A DNA stretch of 64,000 nucleotides from Thioclava nitratireducens (GTDB lineage: Bacteria > Pseudomonadota > Alphaproteobacteria > Rhodobacterales > Rhodobacteraceae), in the NCBI RefSeq assembly GCF_001940525.2, contig NZ_CP019437.1, positions 3,459,501 to 3,523,500 of the forward strand, read 5' to 3'. Position numbers and translations under genes: made by a program. Below are positions 1-7,965 of this stretch, in pieces (the first letter of the stretch is position 1; each line of letters starts with the position of its first letter). The notes below the pieces were generated by a model. That model ran no database searches. It had not been told where the DNA came from and saw only the letters and a list, made by a program, of their open reading frames with translations.

Positions 1-276
1 CGCATCGGCGCGCGGCGGCGGATCGGTGATTTCTTCGATCACTGCGACATCGGGCGAATGCACCTGATTGACGCCCTGCAGCGCGTTCAGCTCAACCCCC
101 AACGCGTCTGCGGCACGGGCCCGATTGGTGCGCACCGCCTCGCTTTGGTCCGACGAACCGGGGCCGCAGTTGAGCCCGGCGAAAATGCCCGAGGACGCCC
201 CGCCCTTGCGGGTGAAGAAGCCGTGCTTCACCGCCCCCAAGGCGGGTGAGGTCAGAATTTCGAGCATCGTCGACAT
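1..276 (-). CDS. pgeF: PgeF-family laccase-domain protein (3' part lies outside the window)
   Basis: The first 92 codons of a minus-strand gene that runs off the left edge. The N-terminus carries the family pattern HGFFTRKGG near residues 18-26, followed by LNCGPGSS and the QVH segment around residue 74, which in this family supplies a zinc-binding His. YfiH/PgeF proteins act in the cytoplasm as copper- or zinc-linked purine nucleoside phosphorylase/oxidase enzymes (formerly polyphenol oxidase). The start at 276 gives MSTMLEIL; a second in-frame ATG lies at 267. The gene follows the methyltransferase stop by 16 nt, so it is probably the third gene of an lgt-methyltransferase-pgeF operon. The catalytic C-terminal half is not visible. 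Confidence 0.85.
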   Translation of the reverse strand, partial: MSTMLEILTSPALGAVKHGFFTRKGGASSGIFAGLNCGPGSSDQSEAVRTNRARAADALGVELNALQGVNQVHSPDVAVIEEITDPPPRADA

Positions 277-292
277 CGTGCCCCCCAATGGC

Positions 293-1375
293 TCAGTCGG
301 TGTTTGGGTCGAAGCCCGGCGGCAGCGGCGCATTCGGCGCCACCAGTGCGAGAGCTTGGAACAGGTGACCCATTTCCTCGGGATGGGTCAAGCGGCGATG
401 CGCGGCGATATGGGTCTCGCGCGCGGCCCCGGATAACGCCTGCGCGAGGCGCTGCGCCCGCGCCGTGATGCCCAGCCGCTCCAGCAGAAGGCCCTGCGCG
501 GTCATCGCCGACACCTTGGCCCCGACCCTTTGCGCCGCCTGCGCCAGAGGTTCGAAATCGACATGGGCGGTCAGGTCCGCCTCACCCGGTGTCGCGAAGG
601 GATCGACGGGTTCATGCGCCTTGAGGGCCTGAAACGTGTCGCCCTTGGAATGCCAGTTGCCATAGTCGATCAGCAACGCCGCGCCGCCGTGGCGCGCGAT
701 CCGCGCTGCGAGCCTTTCAGTGAAACTCACCGCAGCGGCACAGGTCTCGACCACATTGCCCGGCACGGTGTCAGCCATGCGCGGCTCCAGAGCCTCGAAA
801 CGCGTGGGCGGGGCGAGGCCGGGGGTCAGCGCGCCCTCGTCGGACAATCCGATCTGCCGCTCGGCCCAGCCCTGCTCGACCCGTTGGAACTGCCGGATCG
901 GCAGCGCGTCGAGAAACTCGTTCGCTACGAGGAACAGGGGGGAGTCTGGCAGGGCGTCGATGGTCTCATGCCACACCACCCGATGCGGCGCGAGCTTCTG
1001 CTTCTGAATCTCGCGCAGGGTCGGTGAGGCTTCGATCAGATGCACCTCTGCCGCGTCCACCATCCCGCGCACCGCCTTCATCGCGCGCAGCATATCGGCC
1101 ATCAGCGTGCCGCGCCCCGGCCCAGCCTCGGCCAAGATGAACGGCGCAGGCCGCCCTTGATCGAGCCATGCTTGCGCCAGACACAGGCCCAGCATCTCGC
1201 CGAACATCTGGGAAATCTCCGGCGCGGTGATGAAATCGCCCGCGCGCCCGAACGGATCGCGGGTCGCGTAATAGCCATGTTCGGGATGCAGCAGGCAGAC
1301 GCTCATATAGCGGTCGAGCCGCATAGGCCCCTCCGCCGCGATCTGCGCGGCAAGGATGTCGCCCAGCGGGGTCAC
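293..1375 (-). CDS. Class I SAM-dependent methyltransferase, MidA/NDUFAF7 (DUF185) family
   Basis: A 360-residue protein with the family N-terminus (DRYMSVCLLHPEHGYY), a SAM-binding loop AEAGPGRGT near residue 85 and the ANEFLDALP segment near 140. The mitochondrial relative NDUFAF7 methylates an arginine of complex I subunit NDUFS2; the bacterial substrate is not established, so only the methyltransferase fold is claimed. The frame stays open upstream into lgt, but the GTG at 1375 overlaps the lgt TGA stop as GTGA, which indicates translational coupling and fixes the start. It sits between lgt and pgeF in one operon. Confidence 0.85.
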   Translation of the reverse strand: MTPLGDILAAQIAAEGPMRLDRYMSVCLLHPEHGYYATRDPFGRAGDFITAPEISQMFGEMLGLCLAQAWLDQGRPAPFILAEAGPGRGTLMADMLRAMKAVRGMVDAAEVHLIEASPTLREIQKQKLAPHRVVWHETIDALPDSPLFLVANEFLDALPIRQFQRVEQGWAERQIGLSDEGALTPGLAPPTRFEALEPRMADTVPGNVVETCAAAVSFTERLAARIARHGGAALLIDYGNWHSKGDTFQALKAHEPVDPFATPGEADLTAHVDFEPLAQAAQRVGAKVSAMTAQGLLLERLGITARAQRLAQALSGAARETHIAAHRRLTHPEEMGHLFQALALVAPNAPLPPGFDPNTD

Positions 1376-2277
1376 GATGCTTTCGGCGCGCGCAGCGCGC
1401 GGATCACGAAATACAACCCCACCGCGATCATCGGCAGCGACAGCACCTGCCCCATCGTCAGCCCCCAACCGTCCGTGAAGCGGATCACGTGGCCATAGGG
1501 ATTGCCGAGGGTCACGAACTGCGGATCGCCCTGCCGGAACAGCTCCACGAAGGCGCGCGCGGCTCCGTAGCCCATCAGGAAGACGCCGAGGCTCAGCCCG
1601 GGACGCTTCAGCGAACGACCGAACTTCACCAGCCCCCAGAGGATCAGTCCCAGCAGCAGCCCTTCGAGCCCCGCCTCGTAGAGCTGCGAGGGATGGCGCG
1701 CGCAAGACCCGTCCACCTGCCCCGCGATCCCGAGGCAGGTCTGCGCCAGTTCACCGGGGAAGATCACGCCCCACGGCACGTCCGTCGGACGCCCCCAAAG
1801 CTCCGGCTTGATGAAGTTGGCGATCCGTCCGAGAAACAGCCCGATCGGCGCCACCAACGCCATCGCGTCGGCGAGTTGCAGCTTCGGCACGTGGTGACGG
1901 CGCGCGAACCACCAGCCTGCGACCAGGGTGCCCAGGAAACCGCCATGGAAAGACATGCCGCCCTGCCAGACTTTCACGATGTCGAGCGGATGCGCCAGAT
2001 ACCATGCAGGCTCGTAGAACAGGATGAAACCGAGCCGCCCGCCCAGCACCACACCCACGATCACCGCCGTCAGCAGGTCCTCGACCTTGCCCGGCGCCAT
2101 CGGCGCGCTGTTCGTCGGCCAGAGCGTATCGCGCTTCATCAGCGCCACGATGATCCGCCATCCCGCGATCAGCCCCGCGATATAGGCCAGCGCATACCAG
2201 CGGATCGGCAGGCCCAGACCGGGGATCGTAAGGGCGACCGGATCGAATTGCGGGAAGGGAATGGCCAGAGGCAGCAA
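1372..2277 (-). CDS. lgt: Prolipoprotein diacylglyceryl transferase
   Basis: A 301-residue inner-membrane enzyme that transfers diacylglycerol from phosphatidylglycerol to the lipobox cysteine of prolipoproteins, the first step of lipoprotein maturation. The Lgt signature is clear in GRIANFIKPELWGRPT around residue 140, followed by RHPSQLYEA near 200. The N-terminal IRWYALAYIAG and several hydrophobic segments fit the seven-helix family, and the length is typical. It is the first gene of a minus-strand operon and overlaps the methyltransferase by 4 nt. It is divergent from ubiK. Substrates in this window include the two small lipoproteins near 40 kb. Confidence 0.95.
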   Translation of the reverse strand: MLPLAIPFPQFDPVALTIPGLGLPIRWYALAYIAGLIAGWRIIVALMKRDTLWPTNSAPMAPGKVEDLLTAVIVGVVLGGRLGFILFYEPAWYLAHPLDIVKVWQGGMSFHGGFLGTLVAGWWFARRHHVPKLQLADAMALVAPIGLFLGRIANFIKPELWGRPTDVPWGVIFPGELAQTCLGIAGQVDGSCARHPSQLYEAGLEGLLLGLILWGLVKFGRSLKRPGLSLGVFLMGYGAARAFVELFRQGDPQFVTLGNPYGHVIRFTDGWGLTMGQVLSLPMIAVGLYFVIRALRAPKAS

Positions 2278-2400
2278 GGCGGTCTCCTGTCAGAAATCGC
2301 CGCGAGAAAGCCCTGCGCGGGCCGGGAAGTCAACCTTGCCAGCGGCACCGACGCGGCCCATATAGTCAGGGAAGCAGAAATTGACCGCAAGGGGATGCCA

Positions 2401-2649
2401 ATGCAGCCGCCCAACAAGATGTTCGACGAGATGTCCAAGCTTATGACCAACGCGATGGGCGTGGCCCAAGGCGCGAAGGACGAGGCCGAGACGGCGATGA
2501 AAAGCTGGATGGACCGGTGGCTCGCCGACCGCGACCTCGTGACCCGCGAGGAGTTCGACGCGGTCCGCACGATGGCGCAGAAAGCCCGCGAAGAGAACGC
2601 CGCGCTGAAGGCCCGCATCGAGGCGCTGGAAGGCAAGAAGGAAGGCTGA
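2401..2649 (+). CDS. ubiK: Ubiquinone biosynthesis accessory factor UbiK (BMFP/YqiC family)
   Basis: An 82-residue, highly charged helical protein. The N-terminal half is amphipathic (NKMFDEMSKLMTNAMG) and the C-terminal part is a coiled coil (AREENAALKARIEALE), the layout of the BMFP/UbiK family. UbiK partners with UbiJ and promotes aerobic ubiquinone synthesis at the membrane. The start is set at 2401 because AAGGGG at 2389-2394 lies 6 nt upstream of that ATG; an ATG at 2395 is in frame but abuts the ribosome-binding site. It is divergent from lgt and closed by a strong terminator. Confidence 0.88.
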   Translation: MQPPNKMFDEMSKLMTNAMGVAQGAKDEAETAMKSWMDRWLADRDLVTREEFDAVRTMAQKAREENAALKARIEALEGKKEG

Positions 2650-2670
2650 GGTCTTCGCGATGGAATTTGA

Positions 2671-2703
2671 AAACGCCCGGTCCGAATGGCCGGGCGTTTT
2701 TCG
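2671..2703 (+). terminator. Rho-independent terminator of ubiK
   Basis: The stem AACGCCCGG (2672-2680) pairs with CCGGGCGTT (2690-2698) around a 9-nt loop and runs into a T-rich tail. It lies 22 nt after the ubiK stop. Confidence 0.85.
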
Positions 2704-2880
2704 TTGGCCCCGTGCGGGGACGACCGGCCCCCGGGGACGGCGCATTGGCGATATCATCGCGCGTTCGGATATCATGCGGCATTGCAAGACAAAGCGCCAC
2801 GCCCCCCGCGACAAAGCGCCCTCTCGAGGGGCAGGCGCGGCCCTTTGTCAGATTTCCAGACACGTCACCACACAGCGAAA

Positions 2881-2902
2881 TGCCCGCGCCGAGGCGCGGG
2901 CA
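2881..2902 (-). terminator. Perfect GC hairpin downstream of phoH
   Basis: TGCCCGCGCC and GGCGCGGGCA form a 10-bp perfect inverted repeat with a 2-nt centre, 33 nt beyond the phoH stop. The following minus-strand bases are only weakly T-rich (ATTTCG), so this may be a weak terminator or an mRNA-end stabiliser. The rest of 2704-2934 holds nothing I can assign. Confidence 0.55.
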
Positions 2903-2934
2903 AATCACTAATTCTTCGCTAAAGCCTCCCGGCT

Positions 2935-3945
2935 TCAGGTACCTTCCGCCTGATCGTAGGCGTCGATGATCTTCGCGACCATCGGGTGACGCACCACGTC
3001 TTTCGCTGTGAAGTAGTTGAAGCTTATCCCCTCGACATGGCCGAGGATACGCTCGGCATCCTGCAGTCCCGAAGGCATCCCGCGCGGCAGGTCCACCTGC
3101 GATCGGTCGCCTGTAATCACCATCCGCGACCCTTGGCCCAGGCGGGTCAGAAACATCTTCATCTGCATGGTCGAGGCGTTCTGCGCCTCGTCGAGCACCA
3201 CGAAGGCGTTTGACAGCGTGCGCCCGCGCATGAAGGCGAGCGGCGCGATCTCGATCCGCTTCTCTTCCAGCAGCTTCGCGAGCTGCTTGGCGGGCAGGAA
3301 GTCGTTCAGCGCGTCGTAGAGCGGCTGCATGTAGGGATCGACCTTGTCCTTCATGTCGCCGGGCAGGAAGCCCAGACGCTCGCCCGCCTCGACGGCCGGA
3401 CGCGACAAGATGATCTTGTCGACATGCCCGCCGATCAGCATGGTCACGCCCACAGCCACGGCGAGATAGGTCTTGCCGGTGCCCGCCGGCCCGATCCCGA
3501 AGGCCAGCTCGTGCTCGAAGAGGTGCTTCACATAGGCCTTCTGCGCCTCGGTGCGCGGCTCGACCTGCTTCTTGCGGGTGCGAATCTCGAACTTGCCCGC
3601 CTCGAACATCTCGAGCTGCTCGTCCACCGTGGTCCCGGTGCCACCCAGATCGGCCATGCGCAGCGCGGCATCCACCTCTTCGGCGTCGATCTGCTTGTTC
3701 TGTTCCAAGCGCTGATACAGCTGATGCAGCACGGCGGCGGCCTGCGATTGCGCCTCCGGCTCGCCCACCACGGCCAGCTGATTGCCGCGCCGGAGGATGT
3801 GAACCTGCAGCTTGTGCTCTATCTGGGCCAGATTGCGGTCGAATTCACCGCAAAGATCGATCAGCAGCCGGTTGTTGGGGAACTCAAGAAGCGTCTCGTG
3901 AGCATCCTGAGAGCGAGGCGGGGGTGTGATCGCGCTGAAGCCCAA
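2935..3945 (-). CDS. phoH: PhoH-family ATPase (YbeZ type)
   Basis: A 336-residue cytoplasmic ATPase linked to RNA and ribosome metabolism. Walker A is GPAGTGKT near residue 150, Walker B is VVLDEAQN near 250, and the arginine-containing GDRSQVDLP follows near 275. The predicted start is TTG at 3945 (TTG GGC TTC AGC), supported by AGGGAGA 8 nt upstream; no in-frame ATG precedes it. In many alphaproteobacteria phoH follows miaB directly and is followed by ybeY. Here a secreted-protein gene separates miaB from phoH, and phoH is followed by a hairpin and the unrelated ubiK/lgt locus. Confidence 0.92.
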   Translation of the reverse strand: MGFSAITPPPRSQDAHETLLEFPNNRLLIDLCGEFDRNLAQIEHKLQVHILRRGNQLAVVGEPEAQSQAAAVLHQLYQRLEQNKQIDAEEVDAALRMADLGGTGTTVDEQLEMFEAGKFEIRTRKKQVEPRTEAQKAYVKHLFEHELAFGIGPAGTGKTYLAVAVGVTMLIGGHVDKIILSRPAVEAGERLGFLPGDMKDKVDPYMQPLYDALNDFLPAKQLAKLLEEKRIEIAPLAFMRGRTLSNAFVVLDEAQNASTMQMKMFLTRLGQGSRMVITGDRSQVDLPRGMPSGLQDAERILGHVEGISFNYFTAKDVVRHPMVAKIIDAYDQAEGT

Positions 3946-4454
3946 ATACAGAGTCTCCCTAGCTGGTTTGGTAAAGATATGGTGCCTGCCTTGGGGGATT
4001 CACGCAAGCACTGGTTTCCCGCCCTCCTAGGCGAGGTATCGAATTTCATCAAACTGAAACGAAAAAACCCAAGCGCGGTTCCGTCTGGTCACTTCGCCTG
4101 TTTTTTAGGCAAAGACGGGTCGATCTGGTGTGCAAGTCGCTGAGCGGGTCGAGCATCCGTGGCACGGTTGCCCCGCGCGACAACCCCGAATCGCCAAGCC
4201 GCCGAGGGCCCGTCAAAGACGCAGAATCGCGTGGGGAAAAGGCAAGCTTTACACAACCTTAGCGGGAAAACTGTCGCGGAAGGCTAAACATCCTCCATGT
4301 TTTTCCTGCCATTGTTTTCACATGCCCGGCAAATATCGACAAACTCTCGCCAATTTGGGTTCAATCTGGGCAAACTGCGGGCAGATGGTGCTCGGGTCGG
4401 AAGGATCACGAGCACCTATGTTATTCCGCTGCCCGATCAGGAGAGTCTCTGAAG
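3946..4454. other. Long intergenic region between phoH and the small secreted-protein gene
   Basis: About 510 bp between two divergent genes, so it should hold both promoters. It is less GC-rich than its surroundings. An open + strand frame starting near 4130 runs into the following gene in another frame but has no family resemblance and no ribosome-binding site, so I do not call it. I found no RNA gene, tandem repeat or clear sigma-70 site that I would defend. Confidence 0.5.
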
Positions 4455-4823
4455 ATGAAGACCATTGCAATCACCGCCGCCGCGCTGCTCACCGGTATGG
4501 CATTCGCTGGCGCCGCCCAGGCCGGTACGAGCTGCTACACCGGCCCGGTGGGGCGCGATCACGTCAACAACAAGACCGTCTGCGGCCCGACCCGCAAGCA
4601 ACAGATTCATATCGATTGCTTCCGTGGCCCTTGGCGCGAGACGATCTGGGATCACCCGCAGGGCAGCTTCGTCGATGACCTTGTGGCGTTCGGCTACGAT
4701 TACGGCGATGCGAACGGCCTCGCGACGCAAATCTGCAGAAACGAGAGCCTCGTGGGCAACCCGGAAGGTCTGCGCAAAGAGCTTCTGAAAGCGATCGCGA
4801 ACGATCCGCCCGGCCCGAACTGA
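4455..4823 (+). CDS. Small secreted protein of unknown function
   Basis: A 122-residue protein that I do not recognise. Residues 1-23 are a Sec signal peptide (MKTIAITAAALLTGMAFAG, cleavage likely after AAQA). The mature part has four cysteines (near residues 27, 43, 55 and 93), which allows two disulfides, and motifs such as CFRGPWRETIWDHP and a tyrosine/aspartate-rich centre. CAGGAGAG lies 9 nt before the ATG. The gene stands alone between phoH and miaB and ends in a bidirectional terminator. A periplasmic location is inferred. Confidence 0.75.
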   Translation: MKTIAITAAALLTGMAFAGAAQAGTSCYTGPVGRDHVNNKTVCGPTRKQQIHIDCFRGPWRETIWDHPQGSFVDDLVAFGYDYGDANGLATQICRNESLVGNPEGLRKELLKAIANDPPGPN

Positions 4824-4845
4824 TCGGCGAAGGCTTCCAAAAAGA

Positions 4846-4872
4846 AAGGGCCGCGGATGACGCGGCCTTTTC
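4846..4872. terminator. Bidirectional terminator between the secreted-protein gene and miaB
   Basis: GGCCGCG (4849-4855) pairs with CGCGGCC (4861-4867). The hairpin is flanked by an A-rich run on the left and TTTT on the right, so it can end transcription of both convergent genes. Confidence 0.75.
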
Positions 4873-4898
4873 AATTGATGCAGTGACGCGTTGCGCGC

Positions 4899-6221
4899 TC
4901 AGATCAACTCGCCCGCCAGCGAATTTGGCGCCGTACCGGTGATCCGCACCTTCGCCAGGACGCCGGGACCGAGCCCCTCGCCCGAGACATGGACCGCCTG
5001 CAGGTAATCGGATTTGCCGACCCACTGGCCGTCCAGACGACCGGGCTTCTCGAAGAGCACGTTCACTTCGCGCCCGATCATGCTCTCCTGACAGGCCCGC
5101 TGTTGCGAGGTCAGAAGCGCCTGAAGCTCTTGCAGCCGCGCGTCCGCGACCTCGGCAGGCACCGCGCCTTTCGCGCCAGCCGCGGGCGTGCCCGGGCGCG
5201 GCGAGTATTTGAACGAATAGGCCATGCCGTAATTGACCTCCCGGATCAGCGACATCGTGTCCTCGAAATCCTGATCGGTCTCGCCGGGGAAGCCCACGAT
5301 GAAATCGCCCGAGATCACGATGTCGGGGCGCGCGGCGCGGATACGCTCGATCAGGCGGATATAGCTCTCCGCCGTATGCTTGCGGTTCATCGCCTTGAGG
5401 ATCTTGTCCGATCCAGATTGCACCGGCAGATGAAGATAGGGCATCAGCTTCGGCTCGTCGCCATGGGCCGCGATGAGATCGTCTTCCATGTCATTCGGGT
5501 GCGAAGTGGTGTAGCGGATACGCTCCAGCCCGTCGATCTTGGCGAGCGACCGGGCGAGCCGCGCGAGCGACCAGTCACCGCCCTCTCCCTCGCCGTGATA
5601 GGCATTGACGTTCTGACCCAAGAGCGTGATCTCGCGCACGCCTTTCTCGACCAGCGCCTGCGCTTCCCGCAGGATTTTCTCTGCAGGGCGCGAAACTTCG
5701 GCCCCCCGCGTATAGGGCACCACGCAGAAGGCGCAGAATTTGTCGCAACCTTCCTGCACGGTCAGAAACGCAGTCGGGCGCGCCTGCACGGGGCGCGCGG
5801 GCAGATGGTCGAACTTGTCTTCCAGCGGAAACTCGGTCTCGACGGGGCGCGCGCCATTGTCGGTGCGGGCGACCAGTTCGGGCAGCTTGTGATAGCTTTG
5901 CGAGCCCACGACCAGATCCACCAGATCCGAGCGCCGCAAAATCTCGTCGCCCTCGGCCTGCGCGACGCAGCCCGCGACACCGATCTTCAGGTCGGGCTTG
6001 GCCTCCTTGAACGGACGCAGGCGCCCCAGATCGGAATAGACCTTCTCGGCCGCTTTCTCGCGGATATGGCAGGTGTTGAGCAGCACCATATCCGCTGCGC
6101 CCACATCGTCGGTCAGCTCATAGCCCTTGGCGCCCATCGCCTCGGCCATTCGCTCGCTGTCATAGACGTTCATCTGACAGCCATAGGTTTTGATATGCAG
6201 CTTTTTCGGAGCGTCGCTCAT
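4899..6221 (-). CDS. miaB: tRNA-2-methylthio-N6-dimethylallyladenosine synthase MiaB
   Basis: A 440-residue radical-SAM methylthiotransferase that adds the 2-methylthio group to i6A37 of tRNAs reading UNN codons. The N-terminal UPF0004 domain begins [15 protein letters not shown] and includes NTCHIREKA and VAGCVAQAE, giving three cluster-binding cysteines. The radical-SAM CxxxCxxC is CDKFCAFC near residue 157. A C-terminal TRAM domain ends the protein. The ATG at 6221 (MSDAPKK) is preceded by GAGGA; an in-frame start upstream at 6290 lacks family similarity. It is convergent with the small secreted-protein gene. Confidence 0.95.
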   Translation of the reverse strand: MSDAPKKLHIKTYGCQMNVYDSERMAEAMGAKGYELTDDVGAADMVLLNTCHIREKAAEKVYSDLGRLRPFKEAKPDLKIGVAGCVAQAEGDEILRRSDLVDLVVGSQSYHKLPELVARTDNGARPVETEFPLEDKFDHLPARPVQARPTAFLTVQEGCDKFCAFCVVPYTRGAEVSRPAEKILREAQALVEKGVREITLLGQNVNAYHGEGEGGDWSLARLARSLAKIDGLERIRYTTSHPNDMEDDLIAAHGDEPKLMPYLHLPVQSGSDKILKAMNRKHTAESYIRLIERIRAARPDIVISGDFIVGFPGETDQDFEDTMSLIREVNYGMAYSFKYSPRPGTPAAGAKGAVPAEVADARLQELQALLTSQQRACQESMIGREVNVLFEKPGRLDGQWVGKSDYLQAVHVSGEGLGPGVLAKVRITGTAPNSLAGELI

Positions 6222-6372
6222 GCCAATCCTCGCGCGTCTTTCCAGCGGGCCTGATACAGCCAAACCGCCCTTTCCCGCAAGGTCGCGCATGGCGCGGGAC
6301 GTAAAGGCTTGATTTCATGCGGGCCTTCCCCGATCCTGCGCCCGAAGACCCCGCGAAAGGGCTAAATCGGGC

Positions 6373-7257
6373 ATGAAATATTCCTCGCTGATCGATTTCC
6401 TCACCCGTCAGAGCGCAGCGCTATCCAAAGGTCCGGTCGGCGTGATCCTAGCCGAGGACGGGGTCGAGTTGGAGAGCACGATCCGCCACCATATCGACCT
6501 CGGCTTCCCGGTGTTGCTGGTTCTGGGCCATGCCGCGATGGATCTGCCGGACGATCTGGCCGCCGACAGCCCGACGAAAATCCACCGCATCGATTTCGAG
6601 TTGAACCGCCGCGACGCAGCCCCTCTCGCGATCAACCCGATCATCGCTGCAGTACCCGGGGGCACCTGGCTCTATTACTGCTTCAACGCGGAATACCTGT
6701 TCTTCCCCTTCTGCGAGAGCCGCACGATCGGCGAGGTGCTGAGCTTCCACACCGAAGAACGCCGCGCCTCGATGCTGAGCTATGTGATCGACCTCTATAC
6801 CGGCGATCTGGAGGCGCATCCGAACGGCGTCGATACCGAGAACGCGATGTTCGACAAGGCGGGCTATTACGCGCTCGCCCGGCTCGATCCCGAAAACCAC
6901 GACCACCCGAAGGAGCGGCAGCTCGATTTCTTCGGGGGGCTGCGCTGGCGTTTTGAGGAGCACGTCCCCGCCGAGCGCCGCAAGATCGACCGGATCGCCC
7001 TGTTCCGCGCCAAACCCGGCCTGAAGCTGCGCCCCGATCACACGTTCAACGACGAGGAATACAACACCTATTCCTGCCCATGGCACCATAACCTGACCTG
7101 TGCGACCGCCTCGTTCCGGGTGGCGAAGGCGCTGAAGTTCAATCCCGGCTCGACCTATGACGTGCACAGCTTCACTTGGGTCAATTCCGAGCGCTTCAAC
7201 TGGTCGAGTCAGCAACTCATGGATCTGGGTCTGATCGAACCAGGCCAGTGGTTCTGA
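6373..7257 (+). CDS. Conserved-type protein, possible degenerate GT2-like glycosyltransferase
   Basis: A 294-residue soluble protein without signal peptide or membrane segment. The start (GVILAEDGVELESTIRHH, then LGFPVLLVLG) resembles the N-terminal pattern of Glyco_tranf_2_4-type proteins, and YYCFNAEYLFFPF near residue 103 lies where that family has its metal-binding Asp motif, here N-A-E. If the comparison holds, the usual DxD is missing. The C-terminus is rich in aromatic residues and includes CPWHHNLTC. It stands alone, divergent from miaB. The assignment is tentative; the gene itself is well supported by its length and codon use. Confidence 0.6.
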   Translation: MKYSSLIDFLTRQSAALSKGPVGVILAEDGVELESTIRHHIDLGFPVLLVLGHAAMDLPDDLAADSPTKIHRIDFELNRRDAAPLAINPIIAAVPGGTWLYYCFNAEYLFFPFCESRTIGEVLSFHTEERRASMLSYVIDLYTGDLEAHPNGVDTENAMFDKAGYYALARLDPENHDHPKERQLDFFGGLRWRFEEHVPAERRKIDRIALFRAKPGLKLRPDHTFNDEEYNTYSCPWHHNLTCATASFRVAKALKFNPGSTYDVHSFTWVNSERFNWSSQQLMDLGLIEPGQWF

Positions 7258-7333
7258 TCCGCCCCTCAAACTGATTCCGAACGGTTCCCCCGTTATCTCT
7301 GCGCGGGCGCAGAGCACCCTGCGCAATTCCCTA

Positions 7334-7364
7334 GTAAAAGAATCATCTTTACAATTCTGATAAT
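7334..7364 (+). promoter_or_regulatory. AT-rich putative promoter/operator before the hemP unit
   Basis: In this GC-rich window the stretch from about 7325 to 7380 is strikingly AT-rich. It holds an imperfect inverted repeat with GTAAA (7334-7338) and TTTAC (7348-7352) ends, and an extended -10-like TGATAAT at 7358-7364. The hemP unit follows, so an iron-responsive regulator such as Irr, RirA or Fur is a reasonable guess, but the site does not match a consensus I can vouch for. Confidence 0.35.
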
Positions 7365-7433
7365 TTCACTCAGGTTATTTCCATCAGCCAGTCGATCCCC
7401 GACGAGCCGCATATCGCGAGATGGAGACCGGAG

Positions 7434-7601
7434 ATGAAACGCCCCTCTTCCCCCGGCCCCCGATACCGGGCCGACACGCATGTTGATACCGACCCGCCGC
7501 TGAGCCTGCGCGACATCGTCGAGGCGCTGTGCAGCGGTTTCCCCCCGGGCCAAAGCGCGCTCGAAGCGACGCTCGACCGGATCGAGGGAGGCCAGAGATG
7601 A
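7434..7601 (+). CDS. Small protein translationally coupled to hemP
   Basis: A 55-codon frame that I do not recognise. GGAG at 7423-7426 lies 7 nt before the ATG, and its TGA (7599-7601) overlaps the hemP ATG (7598-7600) as ATGA. The product is Pro/Arg-rich at the N-terminus and has a likely helical C-terminal half (LRDIVEALCSGFPPG, then ALEATLDRIEGG). The overlap and ribosome-binding site argue for real translation. A role in haem or iron uptake is inferred only from coupling to hemP. Confidence 0.6.
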   Translation: MKRPSSPGPRYRADTHVDTDPPLSLRDIVEALCSGFPPGQSALEATLDRIEGGQR

Positions 7602-7747
7602 GCATCAATGAAAGCTTCGCCAACGCCCTGCCCGTCCATGACGCGGAGGTGCTGACCGGCAAGGGCAACCTCGCCCATATCGTGCTGGACGGTCAGGTCT
7701 ATACGCTGCGCATCACCAAGGCGGGCAAGCTGATCCTGACCAAATGA
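7598..7747 (+). CDS. hemP: Hemin uptake protein HemP
   Basis: A 49-residue protein with the HemP signature: a central GKGNLAHIVLDGQ segment and the C-terminal YTLRITKAGKLILTK. HemP proteins are small cytoplasmic factors, often iron-regulated, encoded with haem uptake systems; in several bacteria they are needed for expression of the haem receptor. Here no hmu/bhu transport genes are adjacent. The gene is coupled by ATGA to a 55-codon upstream frame and is followed by a strong terminator, so the unit is a two-gene transcript. Confidence 0.85.
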   Translation: MSINESFANALPVHDAEVLTGKGNLAHIVLDGQVYTLRITKAGKLILTK

Positions 7748-7787
7748 GCGCAACACTGCGCGCCCCGCACATCCCGAACGTCTGAAG

Positions 7788-7817
7788 CCGCCCGATCGTC
7801 CGTCGGGCGGTTTTTTT
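7788..7817 (+). terminator. Rho-independent terminator of the hemP unit
   Basis: CCGCCCGA (7788-7795) pairs with TCGGGCGG (7803-7810) and is followed by seven T residues. Confidence 0.9.
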
Positions 7818-7855
7818 CGTCTCGAAGACGCGTATCACAGTGATCTTGGGGAAAA

Positions 7856-7929
7856 TGGAGCGGGTGATGGGAATCGAACCCACGTCTTCAGCTTGGAAGG
7901 CTGCGGCTCTACCATTGAGCTACACCCGC
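7856..7929 (-). tRNA. tRNA-Gly (anticodon UCC)
   Basis: Read on the minus strand, the acceptor arms are GCGGGTG and CACCCGC, the D arm contains AGCTCAATGGTAGAGC, the anticodon loop is CTTCCAA with anticodon TCC, and the T arm is GTGGGTTCGATTCCCAT. CCA is encoded in the DNA at 7856-7858. It is separated from hemP by a terminator. Confidence 0.95.
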
Positions 7930-7965
7930 ACTCTGGCCTCTCCTTAGCGGTCCACGCCGCGCCAT

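Noticed and set aside
1376..1705. An N-terminal extension of the methyltransferase into lgt, which would look like a fusion
   Set aside because: The extension is an out-of-frame reading of lgt, is Arg/Ala-rich, and the GTGA overlap with the lgt stop gives a much better start.
4130..4678. A 182-codon + strand frame overlapping the small secreted-protein gene
   Set aside because: It lacks a ribosome-binding site and family similarity, and the overlapping frame has a signal peptide, a good ribosome-binding site and a terminator.
7856..7929. tRNA-Gly as an integration site with an inserted element
   Set aside because: I found no integrase gene and no repeated tRNA 3' end nearby; the flanking genes are normal.
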